NCBI RefSeq assembly: GCF_033095865.1
Contig: NZ_AP019365.1
Location: forward strand, 192,001-256,000
DNA from: Pseudomonas sp. KU43P
GTDB taxonomy: Bacteria; Pseudomonadota; Gammaproteobacteria; Pseudomonadales; Pseudomonadaceae
DNA length: 64,000 nucleotides
Direction of reading: 5' to 3'
In this document: in pieces, positions 17,265-27,678 of the stretch
Layout: every line of letters begins with the position of its first letter
Numbering within the stretch: position 1 is the stretch's first letter
Position numbers and translations under genes: made by a program
Notes under the pieces: generated by a model
Told to the model about the DNA's origin: nothing
Databases searched by the model: none
Seen by the model: the letters and a program-made list of their open reading frames with translations, nothing else

Positions 17265-18641
17265 TTACACAGTGTGCAGATACCAGTTGTACTCGAGGTC
17301 GGAGATCGAATGCTCGAATTCCTCCAGCTCGCTCTCCTTGCACGCGACGAAGATGTCGATGTACTTCGGATCGATGTACTTGTTGAGGATCTCACTGTCG
17401 TCCAGCTCGCGCAGGGCATCGCGCAGGTTGTTCGGCAGGCTCTGCTCCAACTGCTCGTACGAGTTGCCTTCGATCGGCTCGCCTGGCTCGATCTTGTTGG
17501 TCAGGCCATGGTGCACGCCAGCCAGCACGGCAGCCATCATCAGGTACGGGTTCGCATCGGCACCCGCCACGCGGTGCTCGATGCGCACGGCATCCGGCGA
17601 GCCGGTGGGCACGCGCAGGGCCACGGTGCGGTTGTCCAGGCCCCAGCTCGGCGCGTTCGGTACGTAGAACTGCGCGCCGAAACGGCGGTACGAGTTGACG
17701 TTCGGGCAGAGGAACGCCATGGACGCGGGCAGGGTCTCGAGCACACCGCCGACAGCGTGACGTAGCGCGGCGTTCTGCTCGGGATCCTCGCTGGTGAAGA
17801 TGTTGTTGCCATCTTTGTCCAGCACGGAAATATGAACATGCAGGCCGTTGCCTGCCTGGCCCGGGTAGGGCTTGGCCATGAAGGTAGTGTCCATTTCATG
17901 GTCGTAGGCGATGTTCTTGATCAACCGCTTGAGCAGCACGGCGTAGTCACAGGCCTTGAGCGGGTCGGCAACGTGGTGCAGGTTGACTTCGAACTGCGCC
18001 GGGGCGCTTTCCTTGACGATGGCGTCAGCCGGGATACCTTGCTCTTTGGCACCCTCGAGGATGTCCTGGAGGCAGTCTGCGTATTCGTCGAGGTCGTCGA
18101 TCAGGTACACCTGGGTCGACTGCGGGCGTTTGCCGGAGATTGGCGAGCGTGGTGGCTGCGGGCGGCCATTCACGTTCTCCTGGTCGATCAGGTAGAACTC
18201 CAGCTCGAACGCGGCGCAGATGGTCAGGCCCATGTCGGTGAACTTGCTCACCACCTGGCGCAACACTTCGCGTGGGTCGGCGAAGAACGGCTCGCCTTCG
18301 ATTTCGTGCATGGTCATCAGCAGCTGCGCGGTCGGGCGCTTCTGCCAGGGTTCGTTGGAGAGGGTGCCAGGGATCGGGTAGCAGATGCGGTCGGCATCGC
18401 CGATATCCAGGCCGAGCCCGGTGCTTTCGACGGTGGAACCGTTGATGTCGAGGGCGAAGAGGGAGGCCGGCAGGTTGATGCCTTTCTCGTAAACCTTGTG
18501 GAGGCTGGTGCGCTCTATGCGCTTGCCACGCACCACACCATTCATATCTGCAATCAGAAGGTCAACGTAGAGAACCTCAGGATGTTCCTTAAGGAACGCG
18601 TTCGCTTCGTTAAGCTGAACGGCACGCGGGGGTACCGACAT
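17265..18641 (-). CDS. spuI: Glutamine synthetase family, gamma-glutamylpolyamine synthetase (SpuI type)
   Basis: A 458-residue member of the glutamine synthetase family that ligates glutamate to polyamines in the gamma-glutamylation route (PuuA/SpuI). Metal-binding and substrate motifs are present: FELEFYLID, AQFEVNLHH, NGLHVHISVLDKDG and RIEHRVAGADANPYL. The adenylylation tyrosine context of GlnA is absent, as expected for this subgroup. It is 574 bases from the divergent spuB and ends next to a terminator. In P. aeruginosa, SpuI acts in spermidine and putrescine use; the exact polyamine here is inferred. Confidence 0.9.
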   Translation of the reverse strand: MSVPPRAVQLNEANAFLKEHPEVLYVDLLIADMNGVVRGKRIERTSLHKVYEKGINLPASLFALDINGSTVESTGLGLDIGDADRICYPIPGTLSNEPWQKRPTAQLLMTMHEIEGEPFFADPREVLRQVVSKFTDMGLTICAAFELEFYLIDQENVNGRPQPPRSPISGKRPQSTQVYLIDDLDEYADCLQDILEGAKEQGIPADAIVKESAPAQFEVNLHHVADPLKACDYAVLLKRLIKNIAYDHEMDTTFMAKPYPGQAGNGLHVHISVLDKDGNNIFTSEDPEQNAALRHAVGGVLETLPASMAFLCPNVNSYRRFGAQFYVPNAPSWGLDNRTVALRVPTGSPDAVRIEHRVAGADANPYLMMAAVLAGVHHGLTNKIEPGEPIEGNSYEQLEQSLPNNLRDALRELDDSEILNKYIDPKYIDIFVACKESELEEFEHSISDLEYNWYLHTV

Positions 18642-19215
18642 GATGCAACACCTTTGTTGTTAAAAATATCAATCAAGGGGGGCTTGCAGGACCAGTCAAT
18701 CGAAAAGCCCTACTGATGTCAAGCCAACCCCATGATGCCCTGAAATGGCACATCGACGGCAGATTTGCTGCATATCGGGGCGTGCCATTATCCGCTATTT
18801 CCGTTGCTCAGGGCTATCTCCGACATGCCGTGTTTTATTTTTTACGGAGGTGTTGTGTAAAAAAATGAACAAGGCTAAGCTCGGGTTCAACCCAGAACAC
18901 AATAATACGAGGGTCACATGGTCCGCTTGTCGCGACCTGAAAGCGCTGCCTATGCAGTGCGCTCGGGTATACCTGCCATTCCTGCAAGCTTCAATCGCGC
19001 TGTGGCCGCCCTGGCCGCAATAATTGACGCTGTGCGCGCCCGGACCTCACCTCGTAGCATCATTTCGCTGCGCTTCTTGTCTTCCTGCCTTTCGAACTCA
19101 TTACGGACTCGCTGGTTTCCAGTGTATCCACTGTGCTCCTGCGTGGGTGTTTTTGCTTTAGCAATCCACTCCATCCAGAATCAATGCGCGGACCACATTA
19201 CCTCCTGAGGTATCT
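18642..19215. promoter_or_regulatory. 574-base divergent region between spuI and spuB
   Basis: An unusually long, less GC-rich gap that must hold the promoters of both spu units. No convincing gene was found. Two short frames have ribosome-site-like leaders: 18865-19023 (52 codons, GGAGGTG upstream, ending W-P-P-W-P-Q) and 18918-19208 (96 codons, ending 7 bases before spuB, Ser/Arg-rich and not protein-like). A short dyad (TACCTC/GAGGTA, 19199-19212) overlaps the spuB ribosome site. The spuA glutamine-amidotransferase gene found in this place in P. aeruginosa is absent. Confidence 0.6.
18646..18659 (-). promoter_or_regulatory. Hairpin with the spuI Shine-Dalgarno in its loop
   Basis: On the spuI mRNA strand CAACA pairs with TGTTG around AAGG, which is the ribosome binding sequence 7-10 bases before the spuI start. 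The stem is only 5 bp, so it could modulate but hardly block initiation. Confidence 0.35.
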
Positions 19216-20574
19216 ATGAGTAACAACCTCGACCAGCTCACCGATTGGTTGAAAGAGCACAAGATCACCGAAGTCGAATGCCTGATCAGCGACCTGACCG
19301 GCATTACTCGCGGCAAGATCTCGCCGACCAACAAGTTCATCGCCGAAAAAGGCATGCGCCTGCCCGAAAGCGTGCTGCTGCAGACCGTGACCGGCGATTA
19401 CGTCGACGACGACATCTATTACGAACTGCTCGACCCGGCCGACATCGACATGATCTGCCGCCCTGACGAAGACGCCGTGTTCCTCGTGCCTTGGGCCATC
19501 GAGCCGACCGCGCAGGTCATCCACGACACCTACGACAAGAAGGGCAACCCGGTCGAGCTGTCGCCGCGCAACGTCCTCAAGAAAGTACTCAAGCTCTACG
19601 CCGACAAGGGCTGGCAGCCGATCGTCGCGCCGGAGATGGAGTTCTACCTGACCAAGCGCAGCGAAGACCCGGACTTCCCGCTGCAGCCGCCGGTGGGCCG
19701 GTCGGGCCGCCCGGAAACCGGCCGTCAGTCTTTCTCCATCGAGGCCGCGAACGAATTCGACCCGCTGTTCGAGGACGTCTACGACTGGTGCGAACTGCAG
19801 CAGCTCGACCTCGATACGCTGATCCACGAAGACGGCACGGCGCAGATGGAAATCAACTTCCGTCACGGCAATGCCCTGCACCTGGCCGACCAGATCCTGG
19901 TGTTCAAGCGCACCATGCGCGAAGCCGCCCTCAAGCACAACGTGGCCGCCACCTTCATGGCCAAGCCCATGACCGGCGAGCCGGGCAGTGCCATGCACCT
20001 GCACCAGAGCGTGGTCGACGCCGCCACCGGCAAGAACATCTTCAGCAACGAAGACGGCAGCATGAGCGAATTGTTCCTGCACCACATCGGTGGCCTGCAG
20101 AAGTTCATCCCCGAGGCTCTGCCGCTGTTCGCGCCCAACGTCAACTCGTTCCGCCGCTTCCTGCCGGACACCTCGGCACCGGTAAACGTCGAGTGGGGCG
20201 AGGAGAACCGTACCGTCGGCCTGCGTGTGCCGGATGCCGGCCCACAGAACCGCCGCGTCGAGAACCGTCTGCCGGGCGCCGACGCCAACCCGTACCTGGC
20301 CATCGCCGCGAGCCTGCTGTGCGGCTACATCGGCATGGTCGAAGGCATCGCGGCCAGCGCCCCGGTCGTTGGCCGTGGCTACGAGCGACGCAACCTGCGC
20401 CTGCCGCTGACCATCGAAGACGCCCTGGAACGTATGGAAGTCAGCCGTGCGCTGACCCAGTACCTGGGCAAGAAATTCATCACCGGCTACGTCGCTACCA
20501 AGCGCGCCGAGCATGAGAACTTCAAGCGTGTCATCAGCTCCTGGGAGCGTGAGTTCCTGCTGTTTGCTGTGTGA
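19216..20574 (+). CDS. spuB: Glutamine synthetase family, gamma-glutamylpolyamine synthetase (SpuB type)
   Basis: A 452-residue relative of SpuI with the same catalytic motifs: EMEFYLTK, AQMEINFRHG, PGSAMHLHQSVVD and RVENRLPGADANPYL. It differs clearly from SpuI in the N-terminal third (VECLISDLTGITRGKI). In P. aeruginosa, SpuB is one of several such ligases with different polyamine preferences. It leads the spuBC unit: spuC starts 49 bases downstream. It is divergent from spuI across a long regulatory gap. Confidence 0.9.
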   Translation: MSNNLDQLTDWLKEHKITEVECLISDLTGITRGKISPTNKFIAEKGMRLPESVLLQTVTGDYVDDDIYYELLDPADIDMICRPDEDAVFLVPWAIEPTAQVIHDTYDKKGNPVELSPRNVLKKVLKLYADKGWQPIVAPEMEFYLTKRSEDPDFPLQPPVGRSGRPETGRQSFSIEAANEFDPLFEDVYDWCELQQLDLDTLIHEDGTAQMEINFRHGNALHLADQILVFKRTMREAALKHNVAATFMAKPMTGEPGSAMHLHQSVVDAATGKNIFSNEDGSMSELFLHHIGGLQKFIPEALPLFAPNVNSFRRFLPDTSAPVNVEWGEENRTVGLRVPDAGPQNRRVENRLPGADANPYLAIAASLLCGYIGMVEGIAASAPVVGRGYERRNLRLPLTIEDALERMEVSRALTQYLGKKFITGYVATKRAEHENFKRVISSWEREFLLFAV

Positions 20575-20623
20575 TCAACCCCTGAGGCCGCCCAACGGCG
20601 GCCTGCGGACCCTGGAGAAGCAC

Positions 20624-21985
20624 ATGAGCGTCAAAAACCCGCAAACCCGTGAATGGCAAACCCTGAGCGGCGAGCACCACCTTGCACCTTTCAGTGATTA
20701 CAAGCAGCTGAAGGAGAAGGGGCCGCGCATCATCACCAAGGCGCAGGGCGTGCATTTGTGGGACAGCGAGGGGCACAAGATCCTCGACGGCATGGCCGGC
20801 CTGTGGTGCGTGGCGGTCGGCTACGGCCGTGAAGAGCTGGTGCAGGCTGCCGAGAAGCAGATGCGCGAGCTGCCGTACTACAACCTGTTCTTCCAGACTG
20901 CCCACCCGCCGGCACTGGAGCTGGCCAAGGCCATCACCGACGTGGCGCCCGAGGGCATGACCCACGTGTTCTTCACCGGCTCTGGCTCCGAGGGCAACGA
21001 CACCGTGCTGCGCATGGTGCGTCACTACTGGGCGCTCAAGGGCAAGCCACAGAAGCAGACCATCATCGGCCGCATCAACGGCTATCACGGCTCCACCGTC
21101 GCTGGCGCAAGCCTGGGCGGCATGAGCGGCATGCACGAGCAGGGTGGCCTGCCGATCCCGGGCATCGTGCATATTGCGCAGCCGTACTGGTTCGGCGAAG
21201 GCGGCGACATGACCCCGGACGCATTCGGTGTCTGGGCTGCCGAGCAGTTGGAAAAGAAAATTCTGGAAGTGGGCGAGGACAACGTCGCCGCCTTCATCGC
21301 CGAGCCGATCCAGGGCGCCGGGGGTGTGATCATTCCGCCTGATACCTACTGGCCGAAGATCAAGGAAATTCTGGCCAAGTACGACATCCTGTTCGTCGCC
21401 GACGAAGTGATCTGCGGCTTCGGCCGTACCGGCGAGTGGTTCGGTTCCGATTACTACGACCTTAAGCCCGATCTGATGACCATTGCCAAGGGCCTTACCT
21501 CCGGTTACATCCCCATGGGCGGTGTGATCGTGCGTGACACCGTGGCCAAGGTGCTCAGCGAAGGCGGTGATTTCAACCACGGCTTCACCTATTCCGGCCA
21601 CCCGGTGGCTGCCGCGGTAGGCCTGGAAAACCTGCGCATCCTGCGCGACGAGAAGATCGTCGAGCACGCTCGCACGGAAGTGGCACCCTACTTGCAAAAA
21701 CGTCTGCGGGAACTGCAGGACCACCCGCTGGTGGGCGAGGTTCGCGGCCTGGGCCTGCTCGGCGCGATCGAACTGGTCAAGGACAAGGCCACCCGCAGCC
21801 GCTACGAAGGCAAGGGCGTGGGCATGGTGTGCCGCAACTTCTGCTTCGAAAACGGCCTGATCATGCGCGCGGTAGGCGACACCATGATCATTGCACCACC
21901 CCTGGTGATCAGCCACGCGGAGGTCGACGAGCTGGTGGAAAAGGCGCGTAAGTGCCTGGACCTGACGCTCGAAGCGATCCGGTGA
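20624..21985 (+). CDS. spuC: Putrescine/polyamine:pyruvate aminotransferase
   Basis: A 453-residue class III PLP aminotransferase. SpuC converts putrescine (and related diamines) to 4-aminobutyraldehyde with pyruvate as amino acceptor. The PLP lysine is Lys289 in TIAKGLTSGYIPMGG; the PLP-phosphate motif FFTGSGSEGNDTVLRM and the aspartate in FVADEVICGFGRTGEWFG are also seen. The start at 20624 follows CTGGAGAAG; a longer frame reaching into spuB has no ribosome site. It is co-directional with spuB and followed by 169 bases holding two hairpins before spuD. Confidence 0.94.
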   Translation: MSVKNPQTREWQTLSGEHHLAPFSDYKQLKEKGPRIITKAQGVHLWDSEGHKILDGMAGLWCVAVGYGREELVQAAEKQMRELPYYNLFFQTAHPPALELAKAITDVAPEGMTHVFFTGSGSEGNDTVLRMVRHYWALKGKPQKQTIIGRINGYHGSTVAGASLGGMSGMHEQGGLPIPGIVHIAQPYWFGEGGDMTPDAFGVWAAEQLEKKILEVGEDNVAAFIAEPIQGAGGVIIPPDTYWPKIKEILAKYDILFVADEVICGFGRTGEWFGSDYYDLKPDLMTIAKGLTSGYIPMGGVIVRDTVAKVLSEGGDFNHGFTYSGHPVAAAVGLENLRILRDEKIVEHARTEVAPYLQKRLRELQDHPLVGEVRGLGLLGAIELVKDKATRSRYEGKGVGMVCRNFCFENGLIMRAVGDTMIIAPPLVISHAEVDELVEKARKCLDLTLEAIR

Positions 21986-22018
21986 GCCTTTGCTAGGCTA
22001 GCGTTGTGACATTAGTTG

Positions 22019-22057
22019 GTTACAAGGGGCTGCTTTCCTTGAAACAGCGCCTTGTAA
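22019..22057 (+). promoter_or_regulatory. First hairpin in the spuC-spuD gap
   Basis: GTTACAAGG-g-GCTG pairs with CAGC-g-CCTTGTAAC around a 12-base loop: 13 pairs and one mismatch. There is no following T-run, so it is more like an mRNA processing or stabilising hairpin, or a binding site, than a terminator. Confidence 0.6.
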
Positions 22058-22069
22058 CTTGCCAGACTA

Positions 22070-22086
22070 GCGACTGTTTCAGTCGC
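22070..22086 (+). promoter_or_regulatory. Second hairpin in the spuC-spuD gap
   Basis: GCGACTG pairs with CAGTCGC around TTT, a compact 7-bp stem 12 bases after the first hairpin. No T-run follows. Confidence 0.6.
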
Positions 22087-22154
22087 CCAACGCGTGTACT
22101 GCGGGACCTGGCAGCTGAACGGATGGCAAATCAAAAAAATCTGGAGCATGACGC

Positions 22155-23252
22155 ATGAAGAAAATGGGCAAGACGTTGCTGGCCGCCGCCCTGATGGGTG
22201 CCATGGCGACCGCAGTTCAGGCTGAAGACAAGGTATTGAACGTCTACAACTGGTCGGACTACATCGCTCCGGACACCATCGCGAAGTTCGAGAAGCAGAC
22301 CGGCATCAAGGTCAAGTACGACGTCTTCGACAGCAACGAAACCCTGGAAGCCAAGCTGCTGGCAGGCAAGTCGGGTTATGACATCGTCGTGCCGTCCAAC
22401 AACTTCCTGGCCAAGCAGATCAAGGCGGGCGTCTACGAGGAGCTTGACCGCTCCAAGCTGCCGAACTGGAAGAACCTCGACGAAGACCTGCTCAAGGCCG
22501 TTGGCGATGCCAGCGACAAGGGCAACAAGCACGCCTTCCCGTACATGTGGGGCTCGATCGGCATCGGCTACAACCCGGAGAAGGTCAAGGCCGCGCTGGG
22601 TGTGGACAAGATCGACTCGTGGGACGCCGTGTTCAAGCCTGAGAACATCGCCAAGCTCAAGAGCTGTGGCGTGAGCTTCCTGGATGCCCCGACCGAAATG
22701 CTGCCGGCTGCACTGCATTACCTGGGCAAGCCGACCAACAGCACCAGCAAGGAAGACCTGAAGGCTGCTGAGGATCTGTTCCTCAAGATCCGTCCTTCGA
22801 TCACCTACTTCCACTCGTCCAAGTACATTGGCGACCTGGCCAACGGCAACATCTGCGTGGCCGTCGGTTACTCGGGTGACGTCGAGCAGGCCAAGGCCCG
22901 TGCCCACGAGGCTGGCGACAAGGTCAAAGTGGACTACATCATTCCGAAAGAAGGTGCCGGTACCTTCTACGACATGGTTGCCATCCCCAAAGATGCCGAA
23001 CACAAGGAAGCTGCCTACAAGTTCATGGACTTCCTGATGCAGCCGGAAGTCATGGCCGAGATCACCAACGCCGTGCGCTTCCCGAACGGCAACGCCGCTG
23101 CCACCCAGTTCGTGGACAAGGCCATCACCAGCGATCCGAGCATCTACCCGCCAGCTGAGGTGAAGAAGCAGCTTTACGCGATTACAGCCCCTGAAACTGC
23201 TGCCCAGCGTGCTATCACCCGCAGCTGGACCAAGATCAAGTCGGGCAAGTAA
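22155..23252 (+). CDS. spuD: Polyamine ABC transporter binding protein (SpuD, PotF-like)
   Basis: A 365-residue periplasmic protein with a signal peptide ending at VQA/EDKV (about residue 24). The motifs [15 protein letters not shown] and [22 protein letters not shown] are typical of PotF/PotD family proteins. In P. aeruginosa SpuD binds putrescine. It is one of two tandem binding proteins; the second, spuE, follows 160 bases later with clear homology. A short hairpin follows its stop. Substrate is assigned by position and family. Confidence 0.92.
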   Translation: MKKMGKTLLAAALMGAMATAVQAEDKVLNVYNWSDYIAPDTIAKFEKQTGIKVKYDVFDSNETLEAKLLAGKSGYDIVVPSNNFLAKQIKAGVYEELDRSKLPNWKNLDEDLLKAVGDASDKGNKHAFPYMWGSIGIGYNPEKVKAALGVDKIDSWDAVFKPENIAKLKSCGVSFLDAPTEMLPAALHYLGKPTNSTSKEDLKAAEDLFLKIRPSITYFHSSKYIGDLANGNICVAVGYSGDVEQAKARAHEAGDKVKVDYIIPKEGAGTFYDMVAIPKDAEHKEAAYKFMDFLMQPEVMAEITNAVRFPNGNAAATQFVDKAITSDPSIYPPAEVKKQLYAITAPETAAQRAITRSWTKIKSGK

Positions 23253-23283
23253 GCCCGATGCAGCACCTCTGGGCCGGGCTTTT
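23250..23283 (+). terminator. Intercistronic hairpin after spuD
   Basis: AAGCCCG and CGGGCTT pair around an 18-base loop, followed by TTTCC. It resembles a leaky terminator that could set a higher spuD level than the downstream genes. Confidence 0.5.
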
Positions 23284-23301
23284 CCGGTCCAGAGCCAGTG
23301 A

Positions 23302-24507
<1,206 letters not shown>

Positions 24508-24515
24508 CAATCCAG

Positions 24516-24540
24516 GCCCGCCACTGACGCAGCGGCGGGC
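24516..24540 (+). terminator. Intercistronic hairpin between spuE and spuF
   Basis: GCCCGCC and GGCGGGC form a 7-bp GC stem 8 bases after the spuE stop, without a T-run. Transcription must continue into spuF, so it is probably an attenuating or mRNA-protecting hairpin. Confidence 0.5.
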
Positions 24541-24567
24541 AACAAAATCTTGTTGGGAGTTTCACTC

Positions 24568-25710
24568 ATGGCAGTTGCCTCCGGTGCCTATAAGAAAGCC
24601 CTCGAGGGTGGCCAGCAACCCAAGCAGGTGCTGGTCAAGATCGACCGGGTCACAAAAAAATTCGACGAAACGGTAGCCGTGGACGATGTGTCCCTGGAAA
24701 TCCGCAAAGGCGAGATCTTCGCCCTGCTGGGTGGCTCCGGTTCTGGCAAATCGACCTTGCTGCGTATGCTGGCTGGCTTCGAGCGTCCGACCGAAGGGCG
24801 GATTTTCCTCGATGGCGTCGACATCACCGACATGCCGCCCTACGAGCGGCCGATCAACATGATGTTCCAGTCCTACGCCCTGTTCCCGCACATGACCGTG
24901 GCGCAGAACATTGCCTTCGGCCTGCAGCAGGACCGTATGCCCAAGGCCGAGATCGACGCCCGTGTGGCCGAGATGCTCAAGCTGGTGCACATGACCCAGT
25001 ACGCCAAGCGCAAGCCGCATCAGCTCTCCGGTGGCCAGCGCCAGCGCGTAGCCCTGGCCCGCTCACTGGCCAAGCGCCCGAAACTGCTGCTGCTCGACGA
25101 GCCCATGGGTGCGCTGGACAAGAAGCTGCGTTCGCAGATGCAGCTGGAGCTGGTGGAGATCATCGAGCGCGTGGGTGTGACCTGCGTGATGGTGACCCAC
25201 GACCAGGAAGAGGCCATGACCATGGCCCAGCGCATCGCCATCATGCACCTGGGCTGGATCGCCCAGATCGGCTCGCCGGTGGACATTTACGAGACCCCCA
25301 CCAGCCGCCTGGTGTGCGAGTTCATCGGCAACGTCAACCTGTTCGAGGGTGAAGTGGTCGACGACGCCGAAGGCCACGCGATCATTGCCAGCCCGGAGCT
25401 GGAGCGCAAGATCTACGTGGGGCACGGCATCACCACCTCGGTGGAAGACAAGCACATCACCTACGCCCTGCGCCCGGAAAAGCTGCTGGTGACTACCAAG
25501 CAGCCGGAGTTCGAGCACAACTGGTCGCGCGGCAAGGTCCACGACATCGCCTACCTCGGCGGCCACTCGGTGTTCTACGTCGAGCTGCCGAGCGGCAAGG
25601 TGGTGCAGTCGTTCGTCGCCAACGCCGAGCGCCAGGGCACCCGGCCAACCTGGGGCGATGAAGTGTACGTGTGGTGGGAAGACGACAGCGGCGTGGTACT
25701 GCGGTCATGA
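24568..25710 (+). CDS. spuF: Polyamine ABC transporter ATPase (SpuF, PotG/PotA-like)
   Basis: A 380-residue ATP-binding subunit. Walker A is GGSGSGKST at residues 55-63, the ABC signature is [15 protein letters not shown], and Walker B is LLLLDEPMGALDKK. A C-terminal TOBE regulatory domain follows from about residue 300. It powers polyamine import through SpuGH. The ATG at 24568 has a GGGAG site. The last bases overlap the spuG start (ATGA), so the three transport genes are tightly coupled. Confidence 0.95.
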   Translation: MAVASGAYKKALEGGQQPKQVLVKIDRVTKKFDETVAVDDVSLEIRKGEIFALLGGSGSGKSTLLRMLAGFERPTEGRIFLDGVDITDMPPYERPINMMFQSYALFPHMTVAQNIAFGLQQDRMPKAEIDARVAEMLKLVHMTQYAKRKPHQLSGGQRQRVALARSLAKRPKLLLLDEPMGALDKKLRSQMQLELVEIIERVGVTCVMVTHDQEEAMTMAQRIAIMHLGWIAQIGSPVDIYETPTSRLVCEFIGNVNLFEGEVVDDAEGHAIIASPELERKIYVGHGITTSVEDKHITYALRPEKLLVTTKQPEFEHNWSRGKVHDIAYLGGHSVFYVELPSGKVVQSFVANAERQGTRPTWGDEVYVWWEDDSGVVLRS

Positions 25711-26627
25711 AACTTCGCAAGCTCAAGCGAGCATTCCAGCGTCTTACCCCGGAGGGGCGGCACTTGGTGATCGGCGTGCCGTTCATCTGGCTGTTCCTGT
25801 TCTTCATGCTGCCATTCTTCATCGTATTGAAGATCAGCTTTGCCGAAGCCGACGTGGCGATCCCGCCGTATACCGAGATCTACAGCTACGTCGAGGACAA
25901 GGTCCAGCTGGTGCTGAACCTGGCCAACTACGGGCTGTTGACCGAGGATGAGCTGTACATCTCGGCCTATCTGGGTTCGCTGAAGATGGCCTTCTTCAGC
26001 ACCCTGCTGTGCCTGCTGATCGGCTACCCGATGGCGTACGCCATTGCCAACGCCAAGAAGGAAACCCAGACGGTCCTGCTGCTGCTGATCATGATGCCGA
26101 CCTGGACCGCGATCCTGATCCGCGTCTACGCATGGATGGGCATTCTCAGCAACAACGGCCTGCTCAACGCCTTCCTGATGTGGATCGGCCTGATCGACCA
26201 GCCGCTGCAGATCCTCAACACCAACCTGGCGGTGTACATCGGTGTGGTCTATTCGTACCTGCCGTTCATGATCCTGCCGCTGTTCGCCAACTTGGTGAAG
26301 CACGACCAGAGCTTGCTCGAAGCGGCCTCGGACCTGGGTTCGAGCACCTTCAACAGCTTCTGGAAGATCACCGTGCCGCTGTCGAAGAATGGCATCATCG
26401 CCGGCTGCATGCTGGTGTTCATCCCGGTGGTGGGCGAGTTCGTGATTCCTGAACTGCTCGGCGGCCCGGAAACCCTGATGATCGGCAAGGTGCTGTGGCA
26501 AGAGTTCTTCAACAACCGTGACTGGCCGGTGGCTTCCGCCCTGGCAGTGGTGATGCTGGCAATCCTGATCGTGCCGATCCTGCTGTTCAACCGCAGCCAG
26601 GCTAAAGAAATGGAGGGCAGAGCATGA
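25707..26627 (+). CDS. spuG: Polyamine ABC transporter permease (SpuG, PotH-like)
   Basis: A 306-residue inner-membrane permease with about six hydrophobic helices and the EAA loop LLEAASDLGSSTFNSFWKITVPLSKNGI. The N-terminus (FIWLFLFFMLPFFIVLKISFAE) is typical of PotH/PotB. It overlaps spuF by 4 bases at the start and spuH by 4 bases at the end. The ATG at 25707 is chosen for this overlap; a GTG-type start within spuF is less likely. Confidence 0.95.
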   Translation: MKLRKLKRAFQRLTPEGRHLVIGVPFIWLFLFFMLPFFIVLKISFAEADVAIPPYTEIYSYVEDKVQLVLNLANYGLLTEDELYISAYLGSLKMAFFSTLLCLLIGYPMAYAIANAKKETQTVLLLLIMMPTWTAILIRVYAWMGILSNNGLLNAFLMWIGLIDQPLQILNTNLAVYIGVVYSYLPFMILPLFANLVKHDQSLLEAASDLGSSTFNSFWKITVPLSKNGIIAGCMLVFIPVVGEFVIPELLGGPETLMIGKVLWQEFFNNRDWPVASALAVVMLAILIVPILLFNRSQAKEMEGRA

Positions 26628-27517
26628 AGCGCTTCGGTTTCTCAAAGCTGATGCTGGTGCTCGGCTTGCTGTTCATCTACCTGCCGATGTTGATCCTGGT
26701 GATCTACTCGTTCAACGCCTCCAAGTTGGTGACGGTGTGGGGCGGCTGGTCGGTGAAGTGGTACGTCGGCCTGCTCGACAACACCCAGCTGATGGGTTCG
26801 GTGATGCGCTCGCTGGAAATCGCCTGCTACACGGCGGTGGCTGCAGTCGCATTGGGCACCCTGGCGGCCTTCGTGCTGACCCGGGTCACCCGCTTCAAGG
26901 GCCGCACGCTGTTCGGTGGCCTGGTCACCGCGCCGCTGGTAATGCCCGAGGTGATTACCGGCCTGTCGCTGTTGCTGCTGTTCGTGGCCATGGCGCAGAT
27001 GATCGGCTGGCCGCAGGAGCGTGGCATCGTCACTATCTGGATCGCCCACACCACGTTCTGCGCAGCCTATGTGGCGGTCGTGGTGTCGGCGCGCCTGCGT
27101 GAGCTGGACCTGTCGATCGAGGAAGCGGCGATGGACCTGGGTGCCAAACCGTGGAAAGTGTTCTTCCTGATCACCATCCCGATGATCGCGCCTTCGCTGG
27201 CGGCGGGCGGCATGATGTCGTTCGCCCTGTCGCTGGACGACCTGGTACTGGCCAGCTTCGTGTCCGGGCCGGGTTCGACTACCTTGCCGATGGAAGTGTT
27301 CTCTGCGGTGCGCCTGGGCGTGAAGCCGGAGATCAACGCGGTGGCCAGCCTGATCCTGTTGTCGGTGTCGCTGGTGACCTTCTTTGTCTGGTACTTCAGC
27401 CGCCAGGCCGAAGAACGTCGTCGCAAGGCGATCCAGCAAGCCATCGAGGAAGGTGCTGCGGCCAACGTGTCTCAGCCCCAGGTCAAGCGCCCGACGCCGG
27501 CGGCTGCGTCTGTCTGA
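26624..27517 (+). CDS. spuH: Polyamine ABC transporter permease (SpuH, PotI-like)
   Basis: A 297-residue inner-membrane permease, partner of SpuG. It starts MKRFGFSKLMLVLGLLFIYLPMLILVIYSFNASK, typical of PotI/PotC, and holds the EAA loop SIEEAAMDLGAKPWKVFFLITIPMIAPSL. About six membrane segments are visible. The hydrophilic tail rich in Ala and Pro (ANVSQPQVKRPTPAAASV) is slightly longer than in E. coli PotI. It is the last gene of the spu unit and is followed by a clear terminator. Confidence 0.95.
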   Translation: MKRFGFSKLMLVLGLLFIYLPMLILVIYSFNASKLVTVWGGWSVKWYVGLLDNTQLMGSVMRSLEIACYTAVAAVALGTLAAFVLTRVTRFKGRTLFGGLVTAPLVMPEVITGLSLLLLFVAMAQMIGWPQERGIVTIWIAHTTFCAAYVAVVVSARLRELDLSIEEAAMDLGAKPWKVFFLITIPMIAPSLAAGGMMSFALSLDDLVLASFVSGPGSTTLPMEVFSAVRLGVKPEINAVASLILLSVSLVTFFVWYFSRQAEERRRKAIQQAIEEGAAANVSQPQVKRPTPAAASV

Positions 27518-27524
27518 TTGACTC

Positions 27525-27550
27525 CAAAGGGCCGCATTGCGGCCCTTTCT
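27525..27550 (+). terminator. Terminator of the spu operon
   Basis: AAAGGGCCGC and GCGGCCCTTT pair around ATT, 8 bases after the spuH stop, followed by a weak T tract (TTTCTGGTTGTT). Confidence 0.85.
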
Positions 27551-27678
27551 GGTTGTTGGTCACGAGATTGAGCGCCGCTCGATCTGCGCATCACCCTATA
27601 AACCCAGCCAAGCCCCTCAGATCCTGATCCCCATCAGTGTCGTTTATCGAACCCTGAACTACGCTGACAGTCGCATCT

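Noticed and set aside
18918..19208. 96-codon frame ending just before spuB as a real gene
   Set aside because: Ser/Arg/Leu-rich composition without any recognisable pattern; kept only as a remark under the spu leader.
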